DNA of 64,000 bases. Origin: Amaurobius ferox. Taxonomy: Eukaryota; Arthropoda; Arachnida; Araneae; Amaurobiidae. Positions 11,641-22,426 of the stretch are shown here, piece by piece. Each line of letters begins with the position of its first letter. The first letter of the stretch is position 1. Below the pieces are notes generated by a model that was not told where the DNA came from, did not search any database, and worked only from the letters and a program-made list of their open reading frames with translations. The DNA is taken from assembly GCA_951213105.1 (NCBI GenBank), contig OX578146.1:113812127-113876126 (forward strand), in the 5' to 3' direction. A program made the position numbers and the translations under genes.

Positions 11641-13219
11641 ATACACAGATAATACACAGATAATATATATGTGTATGTGTACGTACTCAAAGTATTGGAA
11701 TCGTGCCGAAGATCGGAACTCGAATTTTCAAAGGATCTACACGTTTTGGGACTTCTAGAACACGAAAAAACTACTTTTAGGAAGACGTCTGTGTGTTGTT
11801 GTTGTTGAAACCCAGACCGTCCGACCTACCAGAAAGGTGTAAGGTAACTGTTTGGACGGTCGGGAAGTGCCACCCAATTTAGACCGGCACCCAGTGGGGG
11901 AGGCATCCACAGGGACCGTACCCTCCTTCCCCTACCACCAACCTCTCGGAAGGACTTTCGGACCCACATGTTTAACGTGATCGTACTCCGCATGAACACG
12001 GCGGCAGTTTTGGCAGCGGCTGGAATCGAACCCGGGCCTACCGAGTGCAACTCCAGCGCGCTAACCAATGGGCTACCGCGCCCCAGACGTCTGTGTGTGT
12101 AAGGGTGTATCTGTGTATGTTTCTGTGTGTCTGTGTGGATATTACATCCACTCTAATTGAAAAACTAATGGACCGAATTTCATACAATTTGGTAGGTATG
12201 TTTTTTGTGGGAAATCCTGATGTTCATTAGATTATAGAACGATTCGTAATAAAAGAATCTGCCTTCTTTGCGAAATGGCCGCAGAAATTGCCTTTATCCA
12301 CTCTAGCTAAAAACTAATGAACCAAATTTAACAAAATTTGGAGTATAATATTTCAATAACCTACAAGTGATTTATATACCAAATTTAACAAAATTTTGTA
12401 TATAAATCATTTGTAGGTTATTCTACTACGATTCGGGAAAAAGGAACGGGCTATTTTTGCGAAATGGCCAGCAAAAATCGTTATATATAAAAATAAAAGA
12501 CTACGTGTGCTCAATTATATCAATTAAATTCCTATTTTATATGTGATTTTTGACAACAAAAAGAATAAGACTAACCCCATTACTCTAGGACTAGCCGTTC
12601 TTGAGATATTCTAGTTTTTTCGCGTTTTCGCTACGCCACCTTTGACAATAAGTCCAGCTATCAAATGAGAACCAAATTTAAGTTTAACGTGTAAATTCAA
12701 TGTCATTTAAAATGCTTATGTTGTGCAGATAAACTCAAATTATCATTGAATAAATAAAGAGAACGAATATGAGTCTGCAGAGAAAGACATGTGCTGTCCA
12801 CATCAGAATTTTTAACAATATTACACCAATGATTTATAGAAGTGAACGGGGATTATTTTCAGGCTATTTCGAAAAAAATGTATGATCTATATTTAAAGAT
12901 CCATCAAATTTTTGTCGAATAAAATGTTCAACAAATTTAAGCTGTGTACCAAATTTTAACTCTCTAAGACGTAGGAAAGTGCATTTAAAATGCCATCAAT
13001 TAAATTTATCATGAAGAGTTATATAAAATTTAAAAAAAATGAAAAATTGTTATCTACCAAATTTATTTTAAAATATGAAGCCACTCCCATATGCAAAACG
13101 TTTAAACAAATGGGGAGATATTTATTATATAATATCTCTCTCTTTTCTTTCTGGAAGATATCCCAAAGTCAGAATTTAAATGAATTTGTTTTTTTCCCTA
13201 TATTAAATAATTTTTTTAA
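11641..13219 (-). repeat. Family B copy inserted in family A (B2)
   Basis: Contains AAAGTATTGGAATCGTGCCG, CGGAACTCGAATTTTC, ATCTACACGTTTTGGGACTT, a (TG)n tract near 12090-12140, GCGAAATGGCC repeats, and GACATGTGCTGTCCACATCA near 12786. The order and orientation match 22268-23400. It carries the tRNA-headed SINE at 11796-12084. Outer edges are approximate. Confidence 0.7.
11796..12084 (-). mobile_element. tRNA-headed SINE, near-complete, with perfect 13-bp target duplication
   Basis: On the minus strand the head reads GGGGCGCGGTAGCCCATTGG. It has an A box (TAGCCCATTGG, plus-strand 12065-12075) and a perfect B box (GGTTCGATTCC, plus-strand 12022-12032), the type 2 pol III promoter of tRNA genes. 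The body includes TGTTCATGCGGAGTACGATC and CCCACTGGGTGCCGG. The tail forms an 8-bp stem (GACCGTCC / GGACGGTC) and ends in CAA triplets. AGACGTCTGTGTG flanks both sides (11783-11795 and 12085-12097). Homologous B copies at about 22355 and 23531 lack the SINE at the same motif. Confidence 0.92.
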
Positions 13220-13514
13220 TTAAAAAACTACTTAACATATTTTACTGAATTTTTTTTTATATATTCTATGGGATAATGTGGATATTTCCTAAAAATTTCG
13301 AAGCAATTCGTGAATTTTAAATTTACTTAAAAAATGTTTGAAAAATTAGGTCCCATAGGGTTCAATGTATTTCATTTTTTCAACCCGGGTTCAATAAAAA
13401 ACTAATTGGGTGATATTATTTATTTATATTCCCATAGGTCCTACAGACCGTCTGAACAACATACTAAAATTTCATTTTGATAAACTCATTTTTACGGCAG
13501 TTATCGTGCTAACG

Positions 13515-13548
<34 letters not shown>

Positions 13549-13597
13549 ATGAACAAAGTCATAAACACTTTTCAACTTTGTAGTAAAGTGTTAAAAA
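13220..13597 (+). repeat. Family A, 3' part, plus orientation (A4)
   Basis: Runs from the TTAAAAAACTACTTAACATA region through CAACCCGGGTTCAATA, AACTAATTGGGTGATATTAT, GTGCTAACGGACAGACAGAC (longest GACA tract in the window) to the 3' terminus TAAAGTGTTAAAA. Probably the continuation of A3. Confidence 0.85.
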
Positions 13598-14564
13598 AAT
13601 TCAGCGAAATATATTCTGTAGTTTTTTAAATAAAAATTAAAATAATAATTACACATCTTATATGAAACGATCACGTGACCATGATATGAAACGATCACAT
13701 GATCCACTTCAAAATGATATATGGCATCCATCTTGTTTCAAAATCGTGATTTTTTAAAGTTCTTTTTAATTCATATTGAGTGTTGTTTCCGTCCTAAAAC
13801 TACTTTATTTTTGCTTAAATTATGTGCATCTACATACTAAAACAACACAATGACAATATATTTGAGTTTAAATTCTCATTCAAATTTGATTATTTCTACA
13901 ACTAAGCCTATTTTTCACCTATGTAAAATGTAAACAGCAAATTATGTAGAATGAGTTGTATTAGAATTACTGTATTTCTTTAACACAAAATAATTCAGTC
14001 CATGGAGTCTGCATGGCTGATATGAATGAAATATTAATTGATTTTATAAACAGAAGGACGATTTTTTTCGATGAAGTTTCAAGCATAAAGTTTATGAATT
14101 GTAGCTCCATTGTCTTAATTTTTAAATAAAATAAATTATTATAGTATTGTGATGAATGAAATGGAGAAAGTTATGAATGAAATCCTGCTTTTATGGAGAG
14201 ATCCAGGCGCGTTATTTTTTCTATGATGTCATTTGAATTTATTTCAGTTGCTTTCGATGAAGTTTTCAAATATAATAAATTATCGTAGTATTATGATAGT
14301 TTTAAAAATATTACCGTGGAATGTATTGCATTTTAGAGATATTTAAACCAGGCAGTTTATATTTCAATGGCGTCATTTGAATGAAGTTCGTTTTTTTCAA
14401 TGAAGGTTTAAGTTTTCAAATATAATAAATCAATGTAGTATTGTGATAAGTTTTAAAATATTACCGAGGAATGTATTGCATTTTCGACTTTTTTAAATAA
14501 AATTGCAATGAAGTTGGAAAGTGTTTCATAATCAATGCTTTAAGCATGATTGATCTTTCTTGTT
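13598..14564 (-). repeat. Family A, 5' two-thirds, minus orientation (A5)
   Basis: Immediately follows A4 in the opposite orientation. It starts at the reverse complement of CTGAATATATTTCGCTGAATT, passes CACGTGACC/CACATGATC, CATGGAGTCTGCATGGCTGA and ends at the 5' terminus (reverse complement of AACAAGAAAGATCAATCATG). It lacks the 3' third. Confidence 0.85.
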
Positions 14565-14820
14565 AAATGCTTTCATATCGCTTTCAGACATCCTAAAGTC
14601 CATCATCAATGGCAATATTAAGAAATTGGCAGACGCTTTTATACAACCCGAACACGTGAATACAAATTTGCACAGTGTAAATCGGATAAACCGATACTAA
14701 AATTATCATACATTGCAAATAAGTGTATAAAAATTCAAGCAAAAATAATTCCATTCAAAACCCAAGTGCATAAGTAAATTAATGCAACAATCTGGGCAAA
14801 CTTTTGAAGACATAAGGTAT
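14565..14820. other. Unassigned spacer
   Basis: AT-rich sequence between family A and the GC-richer segment that starts near 14790. No feature recognised. Confidence 0.4.
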
Positions 14821-15057
14821 TTATTTCTCCCTAACCAGAGAAATGGACTCGTCTGTGGTACCGTCCACATCTACGTGTGGAGGTTGGAGATAAAAATCCT
14901 GTTTCGTTGTCAAGGTTATCGACCCCGCACCCCGCTTCTGCTGCTTGAGGGGTTGCAGATGATTCAGTAGTATAGTCCCATCGATCCCTTCCTGATGTTC
15001 AATGAGTTCGTGTCTCACCTCCCCCACTAGGGGAAATATTTTTCGCTTCCCTACCAT
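14821..15057 (-). CDS. Orphan 78-codon frame facing away from the RING gene
   Basis: A minus-strand ATG frame begins MVGKRKIFPLVGEVRHEL and ends VREK-stop. Base composition is near 46% G+C, well above the surrounding DNA, and the peptide is mixed and charged with no obvious repeat. I recognise no domain, signal peptide or membrane segment. Its ATG lies 97 bp from the ATG of the makorin-like gene, in divergent orientation. It could be a small gene, the 3' remnant of a retroelement gene, or the end of a retrocopy whose body is gone. A plus-strand 62-codon frame overlaps it and looks like the shadow. Confidence 0.3.
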   Translation of the reverse strand: MVGKRKIFPLVGEVRHELIEHQEGIDGTILLNHLQPLKQQKRGAGSITLTTKQDFYLQPPHVDVDGTTDESISLVREK

Positions 15058-15154
15058 TTGAAAGTGAAACTGTGCCGAAGACAGTGTTTATTCAATGACT
15101 AAAACTGAGTGCATTTAATATTATCTTCATTAACATCAGTTACACTGTTTCAAT

Positions 15155-15547
15155 ATGGATCGCAACTATGGGCAGACTTGTATCCTGTGCACGAGGGTAG
15201 TCTTGGAAATCGACAGCATAGTGAATAGCTATTTCGGTGTTCTTGACAACTGCCACCATGTATTTTGTTTGGAATGCATCCGGAAAAGTCGAGAGAAATC
15301 GCAATTGAGCTCGATGCTGCAAACACCGGTACCCGCGGAATGTCCTCTGTGCCATAGACTTTCTGAATATATCATGGCCAGCAAGAGAATACCCAGTGCA
15401 ATGGAAAAAGGTAAATTTGTGTTCGATTTTGTGCAATCTACCAGCAGTATCCCTTGCCAGTTTCAGAAGAGGGGATTTGGAAAATGCATGTGCACGAATG
15501 AAAATTTTCAGCCCAATTTGTGTTACGGACAATGTTTAAAACGCTAG
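15155..15547 (+). CDS. Makorin-like RING-finger protein (short, single exon)
   Basis: 130 residues from an ATG in a GC-richer island to TAG. A C3HC4 RING spans residues 9-66: C9-x2-C12, C33-x-H35-x2-C38-x2-C41, C63-x2-C66. The block FGVLDNCHHVFCLECIRK and the following CPLC...SEY match the RING of makorins, ubiquitin E3 ligases. Downstream, residues 71-111 follow the makorin spacer to C101-x9-C111, where makorins have a CCCH zinc finger, but the last Cys/His ligands are not conserved. Full makorins are roughly 3-4 times longer, with CCCH fingers before the RING; none is seen here. No intron signal lies inside. Most likely a retrocopy that is still open, or a recent pseudogene. Role as E3 ligase is inferred from the family. 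Confidence 0.7.
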   Translation: MDRNYGQTCILCTRVVLEIDSIVNSYFGVLDNCHHVFCLECIRKSREKSQLSSMLQTPVPAECPLCHRLSEYIMASKRIPSAMEKGKFVFDFVQSTSSIPCQFQKRGFGKCMCTNENFQPNLCYGQCLKR

Positions 15548-16894
15548 CTCACACGATGAAGTAAGTTCCTAATGATATAAAATGCGCGCTCGTCGAGTGT
15601 GTGAATTAAATTTTGTGTTAAAAACATTTGATTCTGAAAACTTATCTTAAATGTGAAGTTTAAAATGATTTTTTTTTTAAATATTTTAATTAAGAAGAAA
15701 AAAATAATTATTTTTATCACAAGTACAGTACATAAACTTTATACAGTCATCTTATCATTAGTAATCATTAGATTATTTGTTTTCAAAAATGTTGTGTCAT
15801 CTTAGTTATTTTTTTTCAATTTCGGAGCATTTTTAACGCTGGTCATTGCTCTAATTTCTTCAACTACTCAACCGCAAGTCGCTGATGGACGAATACTGTA
15901 TAAAGAAGTAGTGACTACATAGCAGTTATGCTATGTATCGGTACGGAGATTAAATACGTACCGTTTAGTGTTGAATTAATCTCGGCACAATTTGATAATT
16001 ACCTTGGAAATAAGTAATTATTTTGTGAAGATTGACTGGTGTAACAGTTTACTTTTGGTAAAAACTTCTCTTTCCATATGAGTTCAGCTGTGTTTTCTTT
16101 TTCATTGCTTTTGTTACATTAAAATTACATGAACAGTATAAAACAGATAAATTTTGTAATTTAAAAAATATCAAAGTTATTCAAATCTGCAAGGTACACG
16201 ATATAAAAAATATTTTAAACTTTGTTAATTTCCTTTGTTATTATTTACTTTGTTAATTTTCTGAAAACTAGGTATATTTGTGACTAAAATGATACAATAG
16301 AGGTATAAAAGTAGAATTTATGGAATTGGTGATTATATGTTAATAAGTTCTGAAACAGATATGGGTTCTTCATTTAGATTGCGTTAATAATTGATAATAT
16401 AATACATTATTAGCTAATAGTATAATAATATAATACTATAAAATAAATCTGATGGTGCACTTCGATCCGAAATTTGAAAGAGGAAAATGTAGGGTGACTT
16501 TCAAGGAGGATCGCATCTAATTATGTTTTATGGTGTCAATTAATTGCGAATCATTAAAACATAAATTAATACAGTGAATAATGATCACTTTGAAATATAG
16601 TAACCTTGGCGTTGTGAATATTATAAGAATTAGCAGTGTACCAGTTTTCCGTATGGAATATATAATAAATAATTAAAATTAAGAATTATGTGCAAATTCT
16701 TATAGTATCCTAAATACTATTGTTATTCAATGCATTCCGTAGAATATTTTATTTAATTATCTTAAAATGTAAAAGAATATCTGTAAAAGAATATACGCTA
16801 TACAAAATTATTTTTACTTGAATTATTCACACGAATTATTTTCATCTGAAGAATAAAACATCCTGATACCGTCTGTAAACAGATTTATACAATA
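15548..16894. other. AT-rich sequence, nothing recognised
   Basis: Follows the RING gene. No clear polyadenylation signal immediately after the stop codon, no further coding block and no repeat I can assign. Confidence 0.45.
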
Positions 16895-16994
16895 TATGAA
16901 GTTAGATCAATATATGCCAAAATAGAAGCGTTAAAATGGTATTAAGATATACCAGTACTACTCTTATTCTGTTTCAACAATTGGCTAAATACAA
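16895..16994 (-). repeat. Repeat C, left half, split by the Helitron
   Basis: Reverse complement of the outer part of 10430-10690, ending at AATACAA just before the Helitron 5' TC. Confidence 0.75.
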
Positions 16995-17016
16995 TCTATA
17001 TAAATAAAATTGAAAA

Positions 17017-17050
<34 letters not shown>

Positions 17051-17744
17051 CCATCATCACGGGAGAACGGCTGAACCGAATTTGATGAAATTTTGTGGGT
17101 AGCCTAGAAATAGCCCCACTTAAAATTTAGTCTATGGTTGGAATTTCTACGACCAGTGGTTCTCGAGATATTAGTAAAAAACGAAACTTTCGTTTGTCTC
17201 ATCATCACGAGAGAACGGCTGAACCGAATTTAATGAAATTTTGTGGGTTGCCTTGAAATAGCCCCCCATAAATTTTGCCCAAGTTTCAAGTTTCTAAGTC
17301 CAGGGGTTGTCGAGGTATTAATGAGAAACGGAACTTTTTTTATAGGAGTTCTACTCTCCAACTCCGTGGTTTATCCAAACGGAAAGGATAAAAATCGTTT
17401 GTTTAAAGCGTCAAAGGGAATTAAAACTTTATTTTTGAGTTTGATGCAGGTTTTTTGCATTAAATAGTCACTATCTGAAAGCATGAATTGATTGAAACAT
17501 GAATTTAAATGGGAAAATCTACCTCCATGTTTTTACATGTATTAACCTCCATGTATTTCACAAGCTTTTACTCAACGATTAGAAGTATAAAGAAATTAAA
17601 ATGGTTATTTAATTTCGCCTTTTATGAGGAAGATTCTATCTTATATCATGTCGCTCGGCAAAGGAATGGAATTAAATGTGTTTGTTAATGATTATTATTT
17701 TTTTTTCTATTTGTATAATAAATAAATGGATGTAAAAATATATT

Positions 17745-17990
17745 TTATAAATGAACGGTTTAATTGTTCTTTTAATTATATATATTGCGGACTGCGTACA
17801 TTACTTTTATTTATTTTAGCAAAGAGGTTTCAAGCTCATATATTGTGTTTAGCTAATAAACTCATAATAAATGAACGGTTTGGTTGTTCTTTTAATTATA
17901 TATATTGCGAACTGCGTACATCACACTTTTATTTATTTTAGCAAAGAGGTTTCAAAGCTCATATATTGTGTTTAGCTAATAAACTCATAT
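17745..17990 (+). repeat. 120-bp tandem duplication inside the Helitron
   Basis: ATGAACGGTTT at 17751 recurs at 17871. Each copy continues through TATATATTGCG.ACTGCGTACA and TTTAGCAAAGAGGTTTCAA. Confidence 0.85.
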
Positions 17991-18589
17991 ATTGTGTTTA
18001 CCCAATAAATTCATTTAGCCGATTGTTAAAGCAGAAAAAGAGTAGAACGGATGTATGTATCTTCTAATACAATTTTAGTATTTTCATTTAGTATATATAC
18101 AGACGGGATATGGATATTTTATTCTTCAGATCTGCAAATTTAGAGCTACGAATTTAGCGAAATATCTCTAAATAACTTGGTAACTTTTCTTAAACTTTAC
18201 CAAATTAGAGGAAATATCTCCAAATTAATAAAAATGACCCAAATCAATGAAATTAAATTTGTTTTTTTAGAATAGAGTACTGAAATGATGTTTCTGTAGC
18301 ATTTGTCGGTCAGTCCATCCATCCTACTTAGTAACGCATTTAACTAATTTTTTTAATATCACTAAATTGATAAAAATATTTGTAAATCCATAAAAATATC
18401 ATGGAGACGAAAATGTCGCCAAACCTTCCATGGAGATCACATTATTCAGACGACATGATTTCCATCAATTTATTTGAAGCAGATGATATCATGTCGCTTA
18501 GCAACGGAACCAATATGTTATGTGTCATACGATTTTTATTAAATCTAATAAAAATATGTATATAAAATAAATTTCATTGACATTGCATT

Positions 18590-19060
18590 TTTGACTGGAT
18601 AATATCAATTACGGTCTTCAGGTTTAAACATCATTATTATTGATATTTCGGGGACAGTTGATTCAGGAATTATCGATATTTTCAAATTATTATGCCATTG
18701 TTTCATTATGACGAAAATTGTTGAAACTCATATATAGTACGTTGTACAAGTAATCTTCTACAAATGCACGGGTATATCTTCTAATCTACGACAATATAAG
18801 TAGTACAGGTATATTGGCAAAATTTTTATATATATTGGCATATATTGCAATCAATTACGACCTTCTGGTATTAAGATTACGGGGATTTTTGATACTTTCA
18901 ATTTATTACGTCATCTTTTTTATTTTGGTAAATATTTTTAAGACTCATATTACAATATGTTTAAGCTACTACTAACACACTGGCATATTTTCTAATTTGC
19001 GACAATATAAGTAGTACGTGGTTGCATATATTGATTCAATTCTTTTTTTTGTGTGTGAAT
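18590..19060 (+). repeat. Two diverged ~245-bp units inside the Helitron, related to repeat C
   Basis: CAATTACGGTCTTCAGG near 18607 and CAATTACGACCTTCTGG near 18852 begin comparable stretches (dinucleotide-rich TATTGGCATATATTG, ATTACGTCATCTTTTTTATT, CGACAATATAAGTAGTAC). Phrases match repeat C at 10440-10680, so older repeat copies were apparently captured. Confidence 0.6.
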
Positions 19061-19255
19061 TTGTTTACAAAACGGGCCAGGATATTTTATTCTTCAGATT
19101 TGCCCGTGAAGATAATTTTGCATAGTGAGAACAGATATTCTTAAACTTCTCTTTATGAGCAATAAATTTAATATTTTATCAGAATTTGCACATGATTGCG
19201 AATTATAAGTTTTTTTATATTATATACTCCGTACGAAGGACGGGTATGCTGCTAG

Positions 19256-19400
19256 TATATGTATATGAGTATACACGATATATTTATTCTTTGCCAAAAT
19301 AAAACAGATGACTTAAATTGAAAATACCAATAATTTTCCCGTAATCTTTAAACACGAAGGCCTTAATGGATATATTGCAGTCAAAAATGCAATTCCGATA
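19256..19400 (-). repeat. Repeat C, right half, split by the Helitron
   Basis: Resumes with TATATG immediately after CTAG and continues ATTCTTTGCCAAAATAAAAC to AAAAATGCAATTCC, the inner part of the uninterrupted copy at 10.5 kb. Confidence 0.75.
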
Positions 19401-19473
19401 AAATTTATATACATTTTTTATTTAAAACGGAAAAGATTTAATAAAATCATCTGCTGTATAAATGCATTTCATT

Positions 19474-20545
19474 ATGTTAAGGGCCATATGACACTTTAAA
19501 AGTGCCATAAACAGAGTGAATTCCCATATTTGACGTTTCTATTTTGTACCTCCTCTATACATCGATAATACCTAAAAATGTATGGCTAACAAGTGAATAC
19601 CTGTAGCATATACGATAATTTTTTCTATACCGTGAAACTGACAATATTTTTAAAAATTGTATAATGTTCATGAATTTATTAAACATTGGACTTAATTATG
19701 TTAAAGGCCACAGGACTCTTTAAAAGTGCCATAAACAGAGTGAATTCCCATGTTTGACGTTTCTATTTTGTACCTCTCCTATGCATCGATAATACCTAAA
19801 AAATCTATAGATAACAAATGAATGTCTGTAGTATATATGATAATTTTTTCAATAAGGTGAATCTGATAATAATATTTTTAAAAATTGTATAATATTCATG
19901 AATTTATTAAAATTTTATTTTAATACAGATTGCTTGCGCTCATGCTTGCAACAAAATTATTGCTTCCGAAACAAAAATATTTCTGATTATGATGCAAAGT
20001 ATCTATTAAAGAAGTTATAGTTCAAAATTCAAACAGTTGCACAATTTAAGTTTAAAAAAAAATAAATTATTAAAAATAATTTAATTAAATTTAAAATAAA
20101 TTTAATTAAATTTAAAATAAATTTAATTAAATTTAAAATAAATTTCATTAAATTTAAAATAAATTTAATTAAATTTAATTTTTAAAAACTTAAATTATGC
20201 GAATGTTTTTATTTCGAGCGATTACTTCTTTAATGGATACTTCTGCATCATAATCAGAAATGTGTTTGTTTCTGAAAGCAATACTTTTGTTGCAACCATG
20301 CACGCAAGCAACATATATCAAAATAAAATTTTAATAAATTCATTAACGTTATACAATTTTTAAAAATATTCTTATCAGATTCAACTTATTGAAAAAATTA
20401 TCATATATTCAACAGGTGTTCACCTGTTAGCCATACACTTTTTAGGTATTACCGATGTACAGGAGAGGTATAAAATAAAAACGTCAAACATGCGAATTCA
20501 CCCTGTTTATGGCACTTTTAGAGTCCTCTGAGGCCCCTTAAGCAA
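19474..20545. repeat. Fold-back element with a tandemly duplicated left arm
   Basis: Left arm at about 19700-20035 (AAAGTGCCATAAACAGAGTG, TTTGACGTTTCTATTTT, GATTATGATGCAAAGTATC) is inverted at about 20205-20545 (GATACTTCTGCATCATAATC, AAAACGTCAAACATGCG, TTTATGGCACTTTTAGAG). An extra direct copy of the outer left arm lies at 19474-19690, offset by about 225 bp. Between the arms is a ~20-bp AT tandem repeat (TTAATTAAATTTAAAATAAA, about 20085-20180). No coding sequence. Probably a non-autonomous fold-back DNA element. Confidence 0.8.
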
Positions 20546-21488
20546 CATGATATGTTTTTCTTCAAATAAATTATCGAATGTAGTGTATTAGATTTATTTC
20601 AGTTCAAAACAGAACTCGGCTGGAACCGGGGACTGAAACAGAGCCTCCTGGGTAGCGCACAGATGTACTACAAGCTACAATACTCAGGTATTTAAAAAAA
20701 AAATCTGATGTGGGCAACACATGGCTTTCCTTATATAATGAAATGAATTTACTACTTTTACAGTAAAATAAATAGGTTTTTCTTCTAGTAGATACTAATA
20801 TCCTTTCCAAGATATTGAATTTTCGACAATTAGTCGTCATTTTCATTGATTTATCGTCATTTTTATCCATTTGGCGAGATTTTCGTTAATTTGGCAACAT
20901 TTCAAAAAGTCGCCAAGTTGGCGACATTCCGCCAATTTCGTCGCCAAAATTTCGCCAAGCGTTATGGACGAAGAAATAAGTTATTCTTGCAGCAGATAAA
21001 TTGGCGTTCAAATGCAAAAGTATTACTCAAAGTATCTTTTTTCTTGAATGGAACGAGCTAGATCCGCGAGAATGATGTCACCCAATTTATCGCATGATAT
21101 TATATATGAAAAGTGAACATGTTTCTCAAATAGGAAATTTTTTTTCTATTTTATATGACTTTTTGATAATTTTTTTGAAAAATGTGCAATATCTCGAAAA
21201 CGGTTCTTGTTAGCGTTCTAAAATTTATGTCAATCGTTTTCTAATGAAAAATTACATAAGAAATGTCTATTTACGTAAATTTATTATTGGTTTTGATTTT
21301 TTGACGATTTTTTCAAAATTTCATTCCAAAATTTAGGGGGGTTCTGAACATTCGATTGCGTATAAAAACAATAGGCTTCCAGTGTTTACAGATTGTGATT
21401 TTTGTACCAAATTTGGTTCGAATCGGTCCATTCGTTCGTCAGTTATCGTCTCCACAGACCCACTGACACACACACACACACATACTTT

Positions 21489-21519
<31 letters not shown>

Positions 21520-22174
21520 ACACACAGACATCACTTCAAAAATGTTTGATTCGTGATCAGGGATGCTTGAAACGTGCTCTCCCGTCGAAAACTCGAATTC
21601 GAATTTTCGACCCCGTCACAATACTTTCCTTATACATTATGTATATAAGGAAAGTAATATCTGATGTGAGCAGCACATGACTTTCCATGAAAACACAAAT
21701 TCATTTTATGTTTATTTCATTAAATTGAGTTTAATTGTATTAAATAACACGCGATGATTAATTGAAATTACACTGGAAGTACACTTTCCATTCAGCTTTC
21801 GTTTTCATTTGGTAACTGGACTTATTCTCAAACCTGGCAAAATACAAAAAGCTAAGTATCTCGAGAACGACTAATCCGAGAGTAATAGAGTTGATCTTAT
21901 TATTTTTATCGCCAAAATGTAAGTATAAAGCAATATTTTAATCTATATATACGTAATCTTTTTTGTTTTTTAGATTTTCATGATTTTTGCAGGCCATTTT
22001 GCTAAACAAACCAGGTTCTGTTTTTCCAAATCGTGCCAAAATTTAATCAGCACCAGGGTAATCTACAGACTTACCAACCAACTTTTATGAAATACGCTCA
22101 ACTAGTTTTTGAGATAGAGTGGATACATACATTGCACAGACAGACACATACGTCCCGCTAAAAATAGTTTCTTC

Positions 22175-22340
22175 ATGTTCTAGAGGTCTCAAAACGTGTA
22201 GATCCGTCGAAAACTCGAATTGTGATTTTCGACGTGATTCCAATACATGTTAATGTATAGGGAAAGTACTGGAATCATGCCGAAAATCGCAAGTCAAGTT
22301 TTCGATGGATCTACACGTTTCAAGACCTCTAAAACACGAA
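22175..22340. repeat. Palindromic junction between two family B copies
   Basis: CTCAAAACGTGTAGATCCGT, CGAAAACTCGAATTGTGATT and CGACGTGATTCCAATAC on the left are mirrored by ACTGGAATCATGCCGAAAAT, CGCAAGTCAAGTTTTCGATG and GATCTACACGTTTCAAGA on the right, with about 20 bases between. The two copies meet head to head. Confidence 0.8.
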
Positions 22341-22395
22341 AACACTATTTTTAGCCAGACGTCTGTTTGTGTGTGTGTTTGTGTATGTGTATGTA

Positions 22396-22426
<31 letters not shown>

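Larger units (their letters stand above)
16995..19255 (+). mobile_element. Non-autonomous Helitron
   Basis: The 5' end is TCTATATAAATAAAATTGAA preceded by A. It is followed by a (CTGT)n tract and twice by GAGAACGGCTGAACCGAATT, both typical of arthropod Helitrons as I know them. The 3' end has a small hairpin (CCGTACGAAGGACGG) about 8 bases before CTAG, followed by T, the rolling-circle transposon signature (insertion between A and T, no target duplication). No Rep-helicase frame is present, so it depends on a partner. The interior holds a 120-bp tandem duplication and degenerate repeat C-like segments. The paralogue at 10430-10690 shows the site without it. Confidence 0.85.

Noticed and set aside
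12022..12084. A tRNA gene (A and B boxes)
   Set aside because: The boxes belong to the head of a SINE with body, CAA tail and target-site duplication. It is not a free-standing tRNA.
15140..15532. 130-codon minus-strand frame over the RING gene
   Set aside because: It is the antisense shadow. The RING ligands and makorin context are on the plus strand.
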